Source of the DNA: CAYGWP01 sp964353455
GTDB taxonomy: Bacteria > Planctomycetota > Phycisphaerae > FEN-1346
Length of the DNA stretch: 5,092 bases
Direction: 5' to 3'
NCBI GenBank assembly: GCA_964353455.1
Contig: CAYGWP010000595.1
Coordinates: forward strand, 1-5,092
Shown: in pieces, positions 1 through 5,092 of the stretch
Position numbering within the stretch: the first letter of the stretch is position 1
How the letters are laid out: every line of letters begins with the position of its first letter
The notes under the pieces: model-generated
What the model was told of the DNA's origin: nothing
Databases searched by the model: none
What the model saw: the letters and a program-made list of their open reading frames with translations, nothing else
Position numbers and translations under genes: made by a program

Positions 1-478
1 CGTGGGTCATGATGAGTTTCGAGGCTTGGAGGTTCACCCTGACAACAATGGGGGTCGAGTCTTTGTCCGCAGCGATCTGCATTGGGATCCCCAAAGGCTT
101 GCCGCACTGCATTCTCTCGACCGCGAGGGCCGTTGCCTCTCTGGATGCGGCGGACGGCGGTTCGGCCCGCGCTCCAGTCACAGTCGGCGCAGACGCAGAA
201 GTCCCGGCCGGCGCGGCGGCCGGCGCTGGTGCCGGGGCGGACGCCGCCGGCTCATATCGCACGTTCGACTTGTGTATCCACCCTTGAGACGGGGCGACGC
301 CGAACCAGTCGCCTTTCACCTCGGTCACGTCGAACGTGTCGCCTTTCTTGGCCGTGGCGACCACTTCCTTGCCCGACATGACGGGCGCCTGCTCGGCTGT
401 GACCGTCGCCTTGCCGATGACGGCGGCCTGTGCGGCGGCGGCGAGGCTCACGATTGCCAGGCACAGAAGCGTTCTCAT
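1..478 (-). CDS. Exported SH3-domain protein, N-terminal part (3' end outside window)
   Basis: This frame stays open from an ATG at 478 to the window edge, giving 159 residues with no stop, so the gene continues past position 1. It starts MRTLLCLAIVSLAAAAQA, a Sec signal peptide with a likely signal peptidase I site after AQA. Residues about 21-76 form a small bacterial SH3-like beta domain (GKATVTAEQAPVMSGK ... GDTFDVTEVKGDWFGV ... GWIHKSNVRY). A Pro/Ala linker follows (about 77-112), then a segment I do not recognise (about 113-159, one Cys at 125). An AGGAGG ribosome site lies at 485-490, six bases before the ATG. The first ~75 residues are almost the same as those of the 571-1917 gene, while the rest differs. 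Bacterial SH3 domains often bind peptidoglycan or other envelope ligands; that role is inferred here. I am sure it is a real gene, not of its function. Confidence 0.88.
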   Translation of the reverse strand, partial: MRTLLCLAIVSLAAAAQAAVIGKATVTAEQAPVMSGKEVVATAKKGDTFDVTEVKGDWFGVAPSQGWIHKSNVRYEPAASAPAPAPAAAPAGTSASAPTVTGARAEPPSAASREATALAVERMQCGKPLGIPMQIAADKDSTPIVVRVNLQASKLIMTH

Positions 479-484
479 GAATTG

Positions 485-490
485 CCTCCT
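485..490 (-). promoter_or_regulatory. Shine-Dalgarno site (AGGAGG) of the partial SH3 gene
   Basis: The minus strand reads AGGAGG here, six bases before the ATG at 478-476. It fixes the start of the partial gene. The sequence around it, ATGAAGGAGGCAA, is repeated almost exactly before the paralogue start at 1917 (ATGAAGGGGGCAA), so the duplication included the leader. The ATG inside this block (492-490) opens another frame but has no ribosome site of its own. Confidence 0.8.
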
Positions 491-506
491 TCATGGCGAT
501 GCGGCA

Positions 507-538
507 ATACTATCATGCGGGCGAAACGGCCGCCCTGA
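507..538 (-). promoter_or_regulatory. Candidate promoter with extended -10 (leader motif copy 1)
   Basis: On the minus strand the block TCAGGGCGGCCG (538-527) is followed 14 bases later by TAGTAT (512-507), itself preceded by TGA, which gives an extended -10 of the form TGnTAGTAT. The -10 ends 28 bases before the ATG at 478. There is no good TTGACA-like -35, as is common for extended -10 promoters. The same arrangement with the same spacing occurs at 4691-4722, which is the main support. The transcription start is not known. Confidence 0.5.
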
Positions 539-570
539 GAATTTCCGCGCGGCGGTTCATACGGCGCGGC

Positions 571-1917
571 TCACAGGCGCGCCTGGATGCTTTTCGTCAA
601 CACGTTTGACACGGGCGACCACGTGCCCCCCGAGAAGGCCCAGATCTGCGCCGAGACCTGGACGGGCCCTCTCGCGGCAACGTCAGGGCCCACCGTGGCG
701 GTGATCTGCTCGCCCACAGCATTCCCCAACGCGACCATGTTGACAATCGCAATCGCATTGTTGGGGCCGGTCACGTTGAGACCGAAACTGAACCTGGGGG
801 TCTCAGCGATCTTGAACGGGCACTCCCCGGTGACCTTTCGGGCCGCGTCCTCCATGCTCCACGCGCAGTTGATCGTGAGAATCAGCGCGTAGCCGTCGGC
901 CTTGGGCGGCCGCTCCGACGGTTCCACGCGAACCGCGCAGAACGAGCGCACCATGCCCGAGGCCGCCTCCCCCGTTGCCGGCACGATGTCCTTGATGACG
1001 AACCCGGAAGCCGCAGGCGCCGATGCGGCCGGCGCGGCCCCGGTCTTTGCCGGTTCCTCCCCCGGCTTGCCCGGCAAAGTGTACTTAAGCAGCACATCCT
1101 CTCTCTTGGTCGCCCGGACCCAACGGACCATGCCCACCCCCGGGGCAAGCCAGAACCGGCATTCCTCTGGTTCGGAGCGGGGATCATGCTCGCTCCACAA
1201 GATCCTGGCGCAGTTCTGAAAGACGCCCGCGGGAACGGTCACCGACTCGAAGTCCTCAACGGTGGCTGTAAACCGCCTGCCTCCCCACGTGCTGCCGGAT
1301 GTCGCGCTGCCCTTGGCGAGGGGCAGTTTGAGGATCAACTCGCATCGGTCATCCCTCAGGTCCTCCGCGGTGAGGTCCAGAACGCCTCTCAGCGCCCCCA
1401 TGCTTCTGACGGAAGGTGCCGCAACCCCGGCGATGCCGTCCGCCCTCTTCGACATCGCCCCGGCCCAGGGAAAACAGCCGACGACAAACGCCTCGTTTTC
1501 ACCTGCGTGCTTCGCGTCGATGAAGTAGAACCAGGGCCTTTGGCCCACGCGCAAGGGCATCAGCCGGTAGGTAACGGTATCCGTCTTCCCATCGAACGAG
1601 CCGCGATACTCGTACTCCGCGCCGGCAATCAGGGGCAGGTACTCTGTGGAACCCGCTGCCCCCGCCGCGCTGCCAGCCGCCGCCTCGAACCGCACGTTCC
1701 CCTTGTGTATCCACCCTTGCGACGGGGCGACGCCGAACCAGTCGCCCTTAAGTTCGGTCACGTCGAACGTGTCGCCCTTCTTCGCGGTGACGATAACCTG
1801 CTTGCCCGACATGACCGGCGCCTGCTCTGCCGTCACGGTCGCCTTGCCGATGACGGCGGCATGGGCGATGGCGGATGCGGCGATGCAGACGATTCCTGCA
1901 CAAAGAAGAGTTCTCAT
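571..1917 (-). CDS. Exported three-domain protein with N-terminal SH3-like domain
   Basis: 448 residues, ATG at 1917, stop TGA at 573-571. A signal peptide (residues 1-20, cleavage likely after AHA) leads into an SH3-like domain (about 23-77, ending GWIHKGNVRF), then a short Ala/Gly spacer. Residues about 91-281 look like the beta-rich domain of many bacterial exported hypothetical proteins: it opens EYLPLIAGAEYEYRG, has the strand SVTVPAGVFQNCARI, and ends FWLAPGVGMVRW, matching the 'VPAGxFxNC ... YAPGVGLV' pattern. After an Ala/Pro linker (about 288-304) a C-terminal domain (about 305-448) has beta-sandwich-like strands and no motif I know. Cys 192/236/253 and 327/351/366 might form disulfides. 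The ribosome site AAGGGGG (1930-1924) is six bases from the ATG. The start lies 45 bases after the preceding stop, so it may be cotranscribed with that gene. Its N-terminal part duplicates that of the next gene. Function unknown; an envelope role is inferred. Confidence 0.88.
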   Translation of the reverse strand: MRTLLCAGIVCIAASAIAHAAVIGKATVTAEQAPVMSGKQVIVTAKKGDTFDVTELKGDWFGVAPSQGWIHKGNVRFEAAAGSAAGAAGSTEYLPLIAGAEYEYRGSFDGKTDTVTYRLMPLRVGQRPWFYFIDAKHAGENEAFVVGCFPWAGAMSKRADGIAGVAAPSVRSMGALRGVLDLTAEDLRDDRCELILKLPLAKGSATSGSTWGGRRFTATVEDFESVTVPAGVFQNCARILWSEHDPRSEPEECRFWLAPGVGMVRWVRATKREDVLLKYTLPGKPGEEPAKTGAAPAASAPAASGFVIKDIVPATGEAASGMVRSFCAVRVEPSERPPKADGYALILTINCAWSMEDAARKVTGECPFKIAETPRFSFGLNVTGPNNAIAIVNMVALGNAVGEQITATVGPDVAARGPVQVSAQIWAFSGGTWSPVSNVLTKSIQARL

Positions 1918-1962
1918 GGTTTGCCCCCTTCATGGCGGTGCGGTGATGTTACCCTTAGCGTC

Positions 1963-2871
1963 TCATGGCGGGGATGGCGCGCCGGTTTCGGTCGGCCCGG
2001 CCGCCCCGGCCGGCAGGGCCGTGATACGGATGGCGACGACCTTGTCCTCCGGATCGACGGCGAAGCCGACATCTTCGTACTGGAACCAGACCAGGCGAGA
2101 CCTCCCATCTCTGTACCACATCGCACCTTCTACTTCCTCCTTTCGGTCCGGCTGGCCCCCCAATTCGGTCAGCAGTTTCTCTCTGCCGAATGGGGCGGCC
2201 AATGAAATCGTGCTGGGGACGTAGCGCGGATGCTCGCGCAGGTAGGCAAACCAGCCCCTTATCGTGGGAAGACGCAACTGCATTAGTTGGGAAGCCTCAT
2301 CCCATGGCAGCCCAGTGATGTTGAATGTTCCCACGGCGGTTTCAAGGTCAAGGTACGGTCTCAGGGTCTCGTCCGCGGTCCTGGTGACCGGAGTTGCCGC
2401 CCTTACCGGGGCCGCGTCCTGCGCCGGCGCCCTGCTCACCGAGACGCCCATCCTGCCGGGACCGGTCATGATCGTCTCGACGAGGCCGGTGTTGCGGCCG
2501 GGCGCAGGTTCCGTCGGCGTTGCGGCCGCGGGCGCCATGGCGGCCGCAGGAGTCGTTGCCGGCGGCGGGGCTGCAGGGGCGGCGGCAGGCGCCTCGGGCG
2601 AGACGTTCGCAAAATGCCAGAGCGCGCCGCCTCCCAAGATGATCGCGATCAGGATGCCGGCGCTCAGGCCGACCCATAGGGCCGTCCTTGGCCTGGCTTC
2701 TCGCCTTGGCGGCGGGACCGAAGACACGCGCTCCGGTGGGGCCGTCCCTGGAACACACTGACCAGGTATTGTGATCTTCTGGCCGCAGATCGGGCACTCG
2801 GCCTGATGGCCGGCGAAATCATCCCGATACGTGTATTGTCGGCCGCACAAACATCTGGCTTGGATGGGCAT
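1963..2871 (-). CDS. Zinc-ribbon, single-helix membrane protein with BamE/SmpA-like C-terminal region
   Basis: 302 residues from ATG 2871 to TGA 1965-1963. The frame runs open back to 3066, but that extension reads through the palindromic repeat. The ATG at 2871 has an AAAGGGG site six bases away and gives MPIQ, as in the two related genes. A zinc ribbon comes first (C7, C9, C26, C29; CxC-16-CxxC, with DDFAGHQAECPICG). A Pro/Arg-rich stretch follows, then one membrane helix (about 64-86). Arginines before the helix suggest the ribbon is cytoplasmic and the rest is outside. Residues about 91-125 are a Pro/Ala linker. The C-terminal region (about 180-285) has FNITGLPWDEASQLM, LTELGGQPDR, MWYRDG and VGFAVDPEDKVVAI. 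This recalls the BamE/SmpA pattern of a 'GxP' turn, a Tyr/Trp strand and a closing 'DxxGKVV' strand, a weak inference. A related C-terminal region is in the 3124-3756 gene. Function unknown. Confidence 0.85.
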   Translation of the reverse strand: MPIQARCLCGRQYTYRDDFAGHQAECPICGQKITIPGQCVPGTAPPERVSSVPPPRREARPRTALWVGLSAGILIAIILGGGALWHFANVSPEAPAAAPAAPPPATTPAAAMAPAAATPTEPAPGRNTGLVETIMTGPGRMGVSVSRAPAQDAAPVRAATPVTRTADETLRPYLDLETAVGTFNITGLPWDEASQLMQLRLPTIRGWFAYLREHPRYVPSTISLAAPFGREKLLTELGGQPDRKEEVEGAMWYRDGRSRLVWFQYEDVGFAVDPEDKVVAIRITALPAGAAGPTETGAPSPP

Positions 2872-2877
2872 GCCGCA

Positions 2878-2884
2878 CCCCTTT
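2878..2884 (-). promoter_or_regulatory. Ribosome site that sets the start at 2871
   Basis: The minus strand reads AAAGGGG, six bases before ATG 2871-2869. The same AAGGGG-type site at the same distance precedes the genes starting at 1917 and 4661. It argues for the MPIQ start over a longer N-terminus beginning upstream, which would translate the palindromic repeat. Confidence 0.75.
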
Positions 2885-2948
2885 GCGGGACATTCCGCCT
2901 CTCGGTGCAGATAGTGTCGCCATTCTCGCCTCCGAATGCGCGATCTGC

Positions 2949-2975
2949 AATATGCAAGGGCGGAACGGCCGTCCC
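2949..2975 (-). promoter_or_regulatory. Possible promoter, diverged leader motif (copy 3)
   Basis: On the plus strand, GGGCGGAACGGCCGTCC (2958-2974) closely matches GGGCGAAACGGCCGCCC at 519-535, and both are flanked by GCAATA. The minus-strand -10-like hexamer would be CATATT (2954-2949). Relative to copy 1 there are about four fewer bases between the two parts, and it lies further from its start codon (about 77 bases). It is probably the same leader, altered; whether it is active cannot be read from the sequence. Confidence 0.3.
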
Positions 2976-3013
2976 GGGAATCCTTACGCGCGAAGGCGTG
3001 CCGTATTTCATGG

Positions 3014-3043
3014 AGCGCGGCGGGTCTCCCGACCCGCCGCGCT
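3014..3043. repeat. REP-like palindrome, left member of a mirrored pair
   Basis: A perfect inverted repeat: 13-base arms AGCGCGGCGGGTC (3014-3026) and GACCCGCCGCGCT (3031-3043) around a TCCC loop. It lies between two genes of the same direction, where REP elements usually sit. Its sequence is nearly the reverse complement of the palindrome at 3079-3106. It has no T-tract, so it does not look like an ordinary intrinsic terminator, though such hairpins can stabilise mRNA ends. Confidence 0.8.
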
Positions 3044-3078
3044 AACCGCGTTTTCGAGCGCGCCAACGCATCTTCGTC

Positions 3079-3106
3079 GCGCGGTGGGTCGGGAGACCCA
3101 CCGCGC
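3079..3106. repeat. REP-like palindrome, right member of a mirrored pair
   Basis: A perfect inverted repeat: 12-base arms GCGCGGTGGGTC (3079-3090) and GACCCACCGCGC (3095-3106) around a GGGA loop. The loop is the reverse complement of the loop at 3027-3030, and the arms differ from that copy by one compensated change (C to T and G to A), so both hairpins keep full pairing. It starts 17 bases after the stop codon at 3124, so the mRNA of that gene would end in, or run through, this hairpin. Confidence 0.8.
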
Positions 3107-3123
3107 TATGTGGTGCTGTAGCA

Positions 3124-3756
3124 TTACTTGTTGCGGGTCATTTCCTCGACGGCCTTGGCCTCATTTATGAAGCCGTGCTCCAGGAGGCTCCGCTCGGCGC
3201 GAAGATATGTATAGAACTTGTCGCCCGGCGCGAGGCCGAAACCGATCGGGCCGTACATGTGGTACGTAACCCTCTTGTCGGGCCAGTCGGGGGGAGTCTC
3301 GATTGCCGGGACGCCATACTTGTCGCGGACCTTTTCGGGTGCGATGCCCGCATCATCCAGCGCGCCCGCCAGGCCGATCATGTCGGAGGGGTCGTAGCCG
3401 GGGAACTTTCCCGCCGCGCGACCGGCCTTGTATGTCTCCTCGGCCCGCCGCCACACCGCGCCGCCGGGAAAGAGCGCGTCATCCTCGACGATCCTGACCC
3501 AGGCGGGCATGGGCACTCCCGGCGGCGGGGCGAAGACGATGAACTTAAGGACCAGCCCACCCGTCGCCGCAAGGAAGGCCGTAACGCCGAACAAGGCGAA
3601 CACGAGGGCGGCGCGGTTCCCCGACCTTGCCGGCGCGCTCGCATCACCGGGCATGACCATCGGCCCGCCGCAGGCCGGGCAGGCCGCCCGCTGCCCTGCA
3701 AACTCATCTTGAAACGTGCATGTCGTGCCGCAGCGGCACGTCACGGTGATGGGCAT
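3124..3756 (-). CDS. Short zinc-ribbon, single-helix membrane protein
   Basis: 210 residues from ATG 3756 to TAA 3126-3124. A longer reading from a TTG at 3801 is possible, but the ATG gives the MPIT start that matches the related genes, with AGGG (3765-3762) five bases upstream. Zinc-ribbon cysteines are C7, C9, C26 and C29, with the family pattern FQDEFAGQRAACPACG. There is one membrane helix (about 49-76), and arginines just before it place the ribbon in the cytoplasm. Unlike its neighbours it has almost no Pro/Ala linker. The outer part (about 80-210) has EKVRDKYGVP, VTYHMYGPIGFGLAPGDKFYTYLR and a charged helical tail. The stretch from EKV to the 'GFGLAPGDK' strand lines up by eye with EKLLTELGGQP ... 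VGFAVDPEDK in the 1963-2871 gene, so the two look like diverged copies. The mirrored palindromes follow directly. I do not recognise a function. Confidence 0.83.
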   Translation of the reverse strand: MPITVTCRCGTTCTFQDEFAGQRAACPACGGPMVMPGDASAPARSGNRAALVFALFGVTAFLAATGGLVLKFIVFAPPPGVPMPAWVRIVEDDALFPGGAVWRRAEETYKAGRAAGKFPGYDPSDMIGLAGALDDAGIAPEKVRDKYGVPAIETPPDWPDKRVTYHMYGPIGFGLAPGDKFYTYLRAERSLLEHGFINEAKAVEEMTRNK

Positions 3757-3761
3757 GGCCG

Positions 3762-3765
3762 CCCT
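3762..3765 (-). promoter_or_regulatory. Weak ribosome site supporting the start at 3756
   Basis: The minus strand has AGGG five bases before ATG 3756-3754. It is poorer than the sites of the other genes, but the resulting MPIT N-terminus matches the family. The alternative TTG at 3801 has no convincing purine-rich site and would add 15 residues that no relative shares. Confidence 0.5.
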
Positions 3766-3845
3766 GTTTCTACGCGGCGGGTCGGCCCCGAAGGGGTCCA
3801 ACTCCGGAGAGGCCGCCGCACGGGAAAGGAATGCGGCGCCCCCGC

Positions 3846-4661
3846 TTACTTGCGGTTGAGGATGCCGTCCACCGCGATGCCCGTCGTCTTATAGCGGATG
3901 TTGATCGTGCCGTCGGGCATCATCTTGACTTCTCCGAGGGCGCCGCCCTGGCCGTCGTCGAGTTTGATTGTGCCGGTGGCCGCGTCGAACTTGAAAAACG
4001 CGCTATAGAGGCTGGCCGTTGTGCCGTCCGGCGGGACGGCGAAGATGTTGCAGGACCCGTTGTCCCTGAACGCGAAAACGACCATGGCGCCCTCGGCCGA
4101 CTCCAGGAACCATGAGCCCACGACCGCCTCGCGCGTGAGCGTCTTGGGCGCGGGCGGCGGCGCGGGCGGCGCCGGTGAAGGGGCCGAGGGCGATGGTTGT
4201 GCAGGGGCCGCTGCCGGGGTCGCGGCCGGTTCGGGCTGCGGAGCCGGCGGCGCGGGCGCGCTAGTCGGCGGGGCCGAAGGCGCGGCGGTCGCTCCGCCCG
4301 GCGCGGGCCTGGCGACCGGCGATGGCGGCTTGGATATGTCGGCAAGGAACGCCTTCACCTCGTTCTCGATCGCCGGCTTCGGTCCGGCCGGCTGCGAGAG
4401 GAAATGGTATCCGACGACGGCGAGGGCCACGACCACCAGGGCCGCCGCGCCGCCAAGGGCGACCAGGACGATGTGCGACCGGTGGGCGTCGGCCGCATCG
4501 GCGGCCTCTGCGTCGGCCTCCGCCGCCGACGGCGCGGCCGTCACGCGAACGCCGGGGATCGCCACCACGGCGCCGCACGCCGGGCACTTCGCACGCCGGC
4601 CGGCGACCTCGTCCTTGAACTTGTAAACTTTCCCGCAGGCGCACGTGACTTGAATAGGCAT
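3846..4661 (-). CDS. Zinc-ribbon, single-helix membrane protein with Pro/Ala linker and lipocalin-like domain
   Basis: 271 residues from ATG 4661 to TAA 3848-3846. The open frame extends to 4784, but the ATG at 4661 has AAAGGGGG (4675-4668) six bases away and gives the family N-terminus MPIQVTCACG. Zinc-ribbon cysteines are C7, C9, C26 and C29 (KDEVAGRRAKCPACG). An Ala/Asp-rich stretch follows, then one membrane helix (about 63-87, N-terminus inside). A long low-complexity Pro/Ala/Ser linker (about 111-172) could span an envelope layer. The C-terminal domain (about 174-271) begins LTREAVVGSWFLESAEG and ends KMMPDGTINIRYKTTGIAVDG. The 'VGxW ... F..(D/N)G' opening and repeated short strands resemble small lipocalin-like domains; this is inference from pattern. 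The same domain ends the upstream gene (4781-5092), so the two are a tandem pair. A candidate promoter lies at 4691-4722. Function unknown. Confidence 0.87.
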   Translation of the reverse strand: MPIQVTCACGKVYKFKDEVAGRRAKCPACGAVVAIPGVRVTAAPSAAEADAEAADAADAHRSHIVLVALGGAAALVVVALAVVGYHFLSQPAGPKPAIENEVKAFLADISKPPSPVARPAPGGATAAPSAPPTSAPAPPAPQPEPAATPAAAPAQPSPSAPSPAPPAPPPAPKTLTREAVVGSWFLESAEGAMVVFAFRDNGSCNIFAVPPDGTTASLYSAFFKFDAATGTIKLDDGQGGALGEVKMMPDGTINIRYKTTGIAVDGILNRK

Positions 4662-4667
4662 GACGCG

Positions 4668-4675
4668 CCCCCTTT
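4668..4675 (-). promoter_or_regulatory. Ribosome site that sets the start at 4661
   Basis: AAAGGGGG on the minus strand, six bases before ATG 4661-4659. It is the strongest such site near this gene and supports the MPIQ start over the upstream ATG at 4784, which overlaps the preceding gene's stop and would add 41 residues, including the promoter region, to the protein. Confidence 0.78.
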
Positions 4676-4690
4676 CGATGTGACGGGGCG

Positions 4691-4722
4691 ATTCTACCAC
4701 CTGGCCGTCGCGGCCGCCCTGA
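4691..4722 (-). promoter_or_regulatory. Candidate promoter with extended -10 (leader motif copy 2)
   Basis: Minus strand: TCAGGGCGGCCG (4722-4711), 14 bases, then TAGAAT (4696-4691) preceded by TGG, an extended -10 of the form TGnTAGAAT. It ends 29 bases before the ATG at 4661. The 12-base block is identical to that at 527-538 and the spacing to the -10 is the same to the base, while the 14 bases between differ. The gap is 119 bases and otherwise shows no clear feature. Confidence 0.5.
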
Positions 4723-4780
4723 AAATCTGTACGCGCGGGCGACCGCAGCCCTTCAGTAACAAGCCTTGTCCTTCTCATGC

Positions 4781-5092
4781 TCACTCAGGCTCGGGGCTGA
4801 AGCGGCCGTCAACGATGACGCCCTTGCCGCGGTACCTGAGGTGCAGCCGTCCGTCGGGCATCATACGTGCGTCGCCGGTCTCGTCGATGCGTAGGGCGCT
4901 GCGGGCGGCGTTGAGGCGATACGTGCAATCGGCCGTGGCCGTCTGGCCGGACTTCACGTTCGTGACCCGGATGTGGCACGTGCCGTCGGCGTCAAACCGG
5001 GCGGAGGCCGTGCCGGAACCCGCAGCGCCCATGCCCCAGCGGCCGACGAGGAGTTCCTGCGTCAGCGGCGGCACGGCGGCTGATGGCGGGGT
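4781..5092 (-). CDS. Lipocalin-like C-terminal domain of a protein whose start lies outside the window
   Basis: The frame is open from the window end (5092) to TGA at 4783-4781, giving the last 103 residues. The first visible residues, TPPSAAVPP, look like the end of a Pro/Ala linker, so the GTG at 5074 is an internal valine codon rather than a start. The domain opens LTQELLVGRWGMGAAG and ends ARMMPDGRLHLRYRGKGVIVDG. It aligns along its length with residues 174-271 of the 3846-4661 product, including shared LT.E..VG.W, F..(D/N)G.C.I, MMPDG, (I/L)RY and VDG. Two cysteines (39 and 56 of the visible part) could form a disulfide; only the first has a counterpart in the neighbour. If the architecture matches the neighbour, a zinc ribbon and a membrane helix should lie beyond 5092. 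That is a prediction. Confidence 0.82.
   Translation of the reverse strand, partial: TPPSAAVPPLTQELLVGRWGMGAAGSGTASARFDADGTCHIRVTNVKSGQTATADCTYRLNAARSALRIDETGDARMMPDGRLHLRYRGKGVIVDGRFSPEPE

Noticed and set aside
252..494. Minus-strand small frames starting ATGAAG before both SH3 genes (also 1748-1933)
   Set aside because: Both begin in the copied ribosome-site block and are Arg/His-rich shifted readings of the SH3 genes. Their resemblance to each other follows from the DNA duplication, and the third-position bias supports the other frame. Translational coupling from this ATG is not excluded but has no direct support.
545..569. Inverted repeat CCGCGC ... GCGCGG just after the stop at 571, as a terminator
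   Set aside because: The stem is only six bases with a 13-base loop and no T-tract follows on the minus strand; such a match is expected by chance at this GC content.
1186..2205. Long plus-strand open frame (339 codons), and others at 2-538, 3175-3894 and 4021-4626
   Set aside because: They lie antisense to the supported genes in GC-rich DNA, where stops are rare. The products are Arg/Pro/Gly-rich without domains, no good ribosome sites precede them, and the minus-strand genes have signal peptides, paralogues and third-position change.
2872..3066. 65-residue N-terminal extension of the 1963-2871 gene
   Set aside because: It would translate through a palindromic repeat and the candidate promoter. 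The ATG at 2871 has a good ribosome site and gives the family N-terminus.
3014..3106. CRISPR array
   Set aside because: There are only two units, in opposite orientation and each fully palindromic, with a single 35-base gap. No cas gene is visible.
3780..3800. CCCC-TTCG-GGGG hairpin upstream of the 3756 start as a terminator or regulatory structure
   Set aside because: The pairing is short with a bulge if extended, and there is no T-tract; nothing else supports a function.
4140..4340. Low-complexity GGCGGCGCGGGC-like stretch as a tandem repeat element
   Set aside because: It encodes the Pro/Ala/Ser linker of the 3846-4661 gene with no fixed repeat unit, so it is explained by the protein.

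Overview
This is a GC-rich bacterial window. All six genes I can support lie on the minus strand, so transcription runs from about 5092 down to 1. Four short proteins begin, or should begin, with 'MPI.. CxCG ... AGxxAxCPxCG' zinc ribbons followed by one membrane helix. Such ribbon/helix proteins, together with Pro/Ala-rich linkers and signal-peptide SH3 proteins, are most familiar to me from Planctomycetota and related lineages. I infer that group; no rRNA or marker gene is present to prove it. No tRNA, CRISPR array, transposase, phage gene or metabolic enzyme was seen.

Layout in transcription order (high to low coordinates): (1) 5092-4781, the 3' end of a gene entering from outside the window, with a C-terminal lipocalin-like beta domain; (2) 4661-3846, zinc ribbon, membrane helix, long Pro/Ala linker and the same kind of C-terminal domain; (3) 3756-3124, zinc ribbon, membrane helix and a second type of C-terminal domain; (4) a 252-bp gap (3123-2872) with two strong palindromes in mirror orientation (a REP/BIME-like pair) and a possible promoter; (5) 2871-1963, zinc ribbon, membrane helix, Pro/Ala linker and a C-terminal domain resembling that of gene 3; (6) 1917-571, an exported protein with an SH3-like domain and two further domains; (7) 478-1, the start of a second exported SH3 protein whose first ~75 residues nearly match those of the previous gene, continuing off the window. 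There is no gene-free stretch over 300 bases.

The six genes therefore form three adjacent pairs (lipocalin-like pair, BamE/SmpA-like pair, SH3 pair). Within a pair the genes share a domain and differ elsewhere, which points to repeated tandem duplication and domain exchange. Two of the gaps carry the same leader: an identical 12-base block and a TGnTAGWAT extended -10 at identical spacing. A decayed copy lies in a third. All products are predicted to sit in or beyond the cytoplasmic membrane, so the locus looks like a lineage-specific cell-envelope cluster. None of the genes has a function I can name, and I give no gene symbols.
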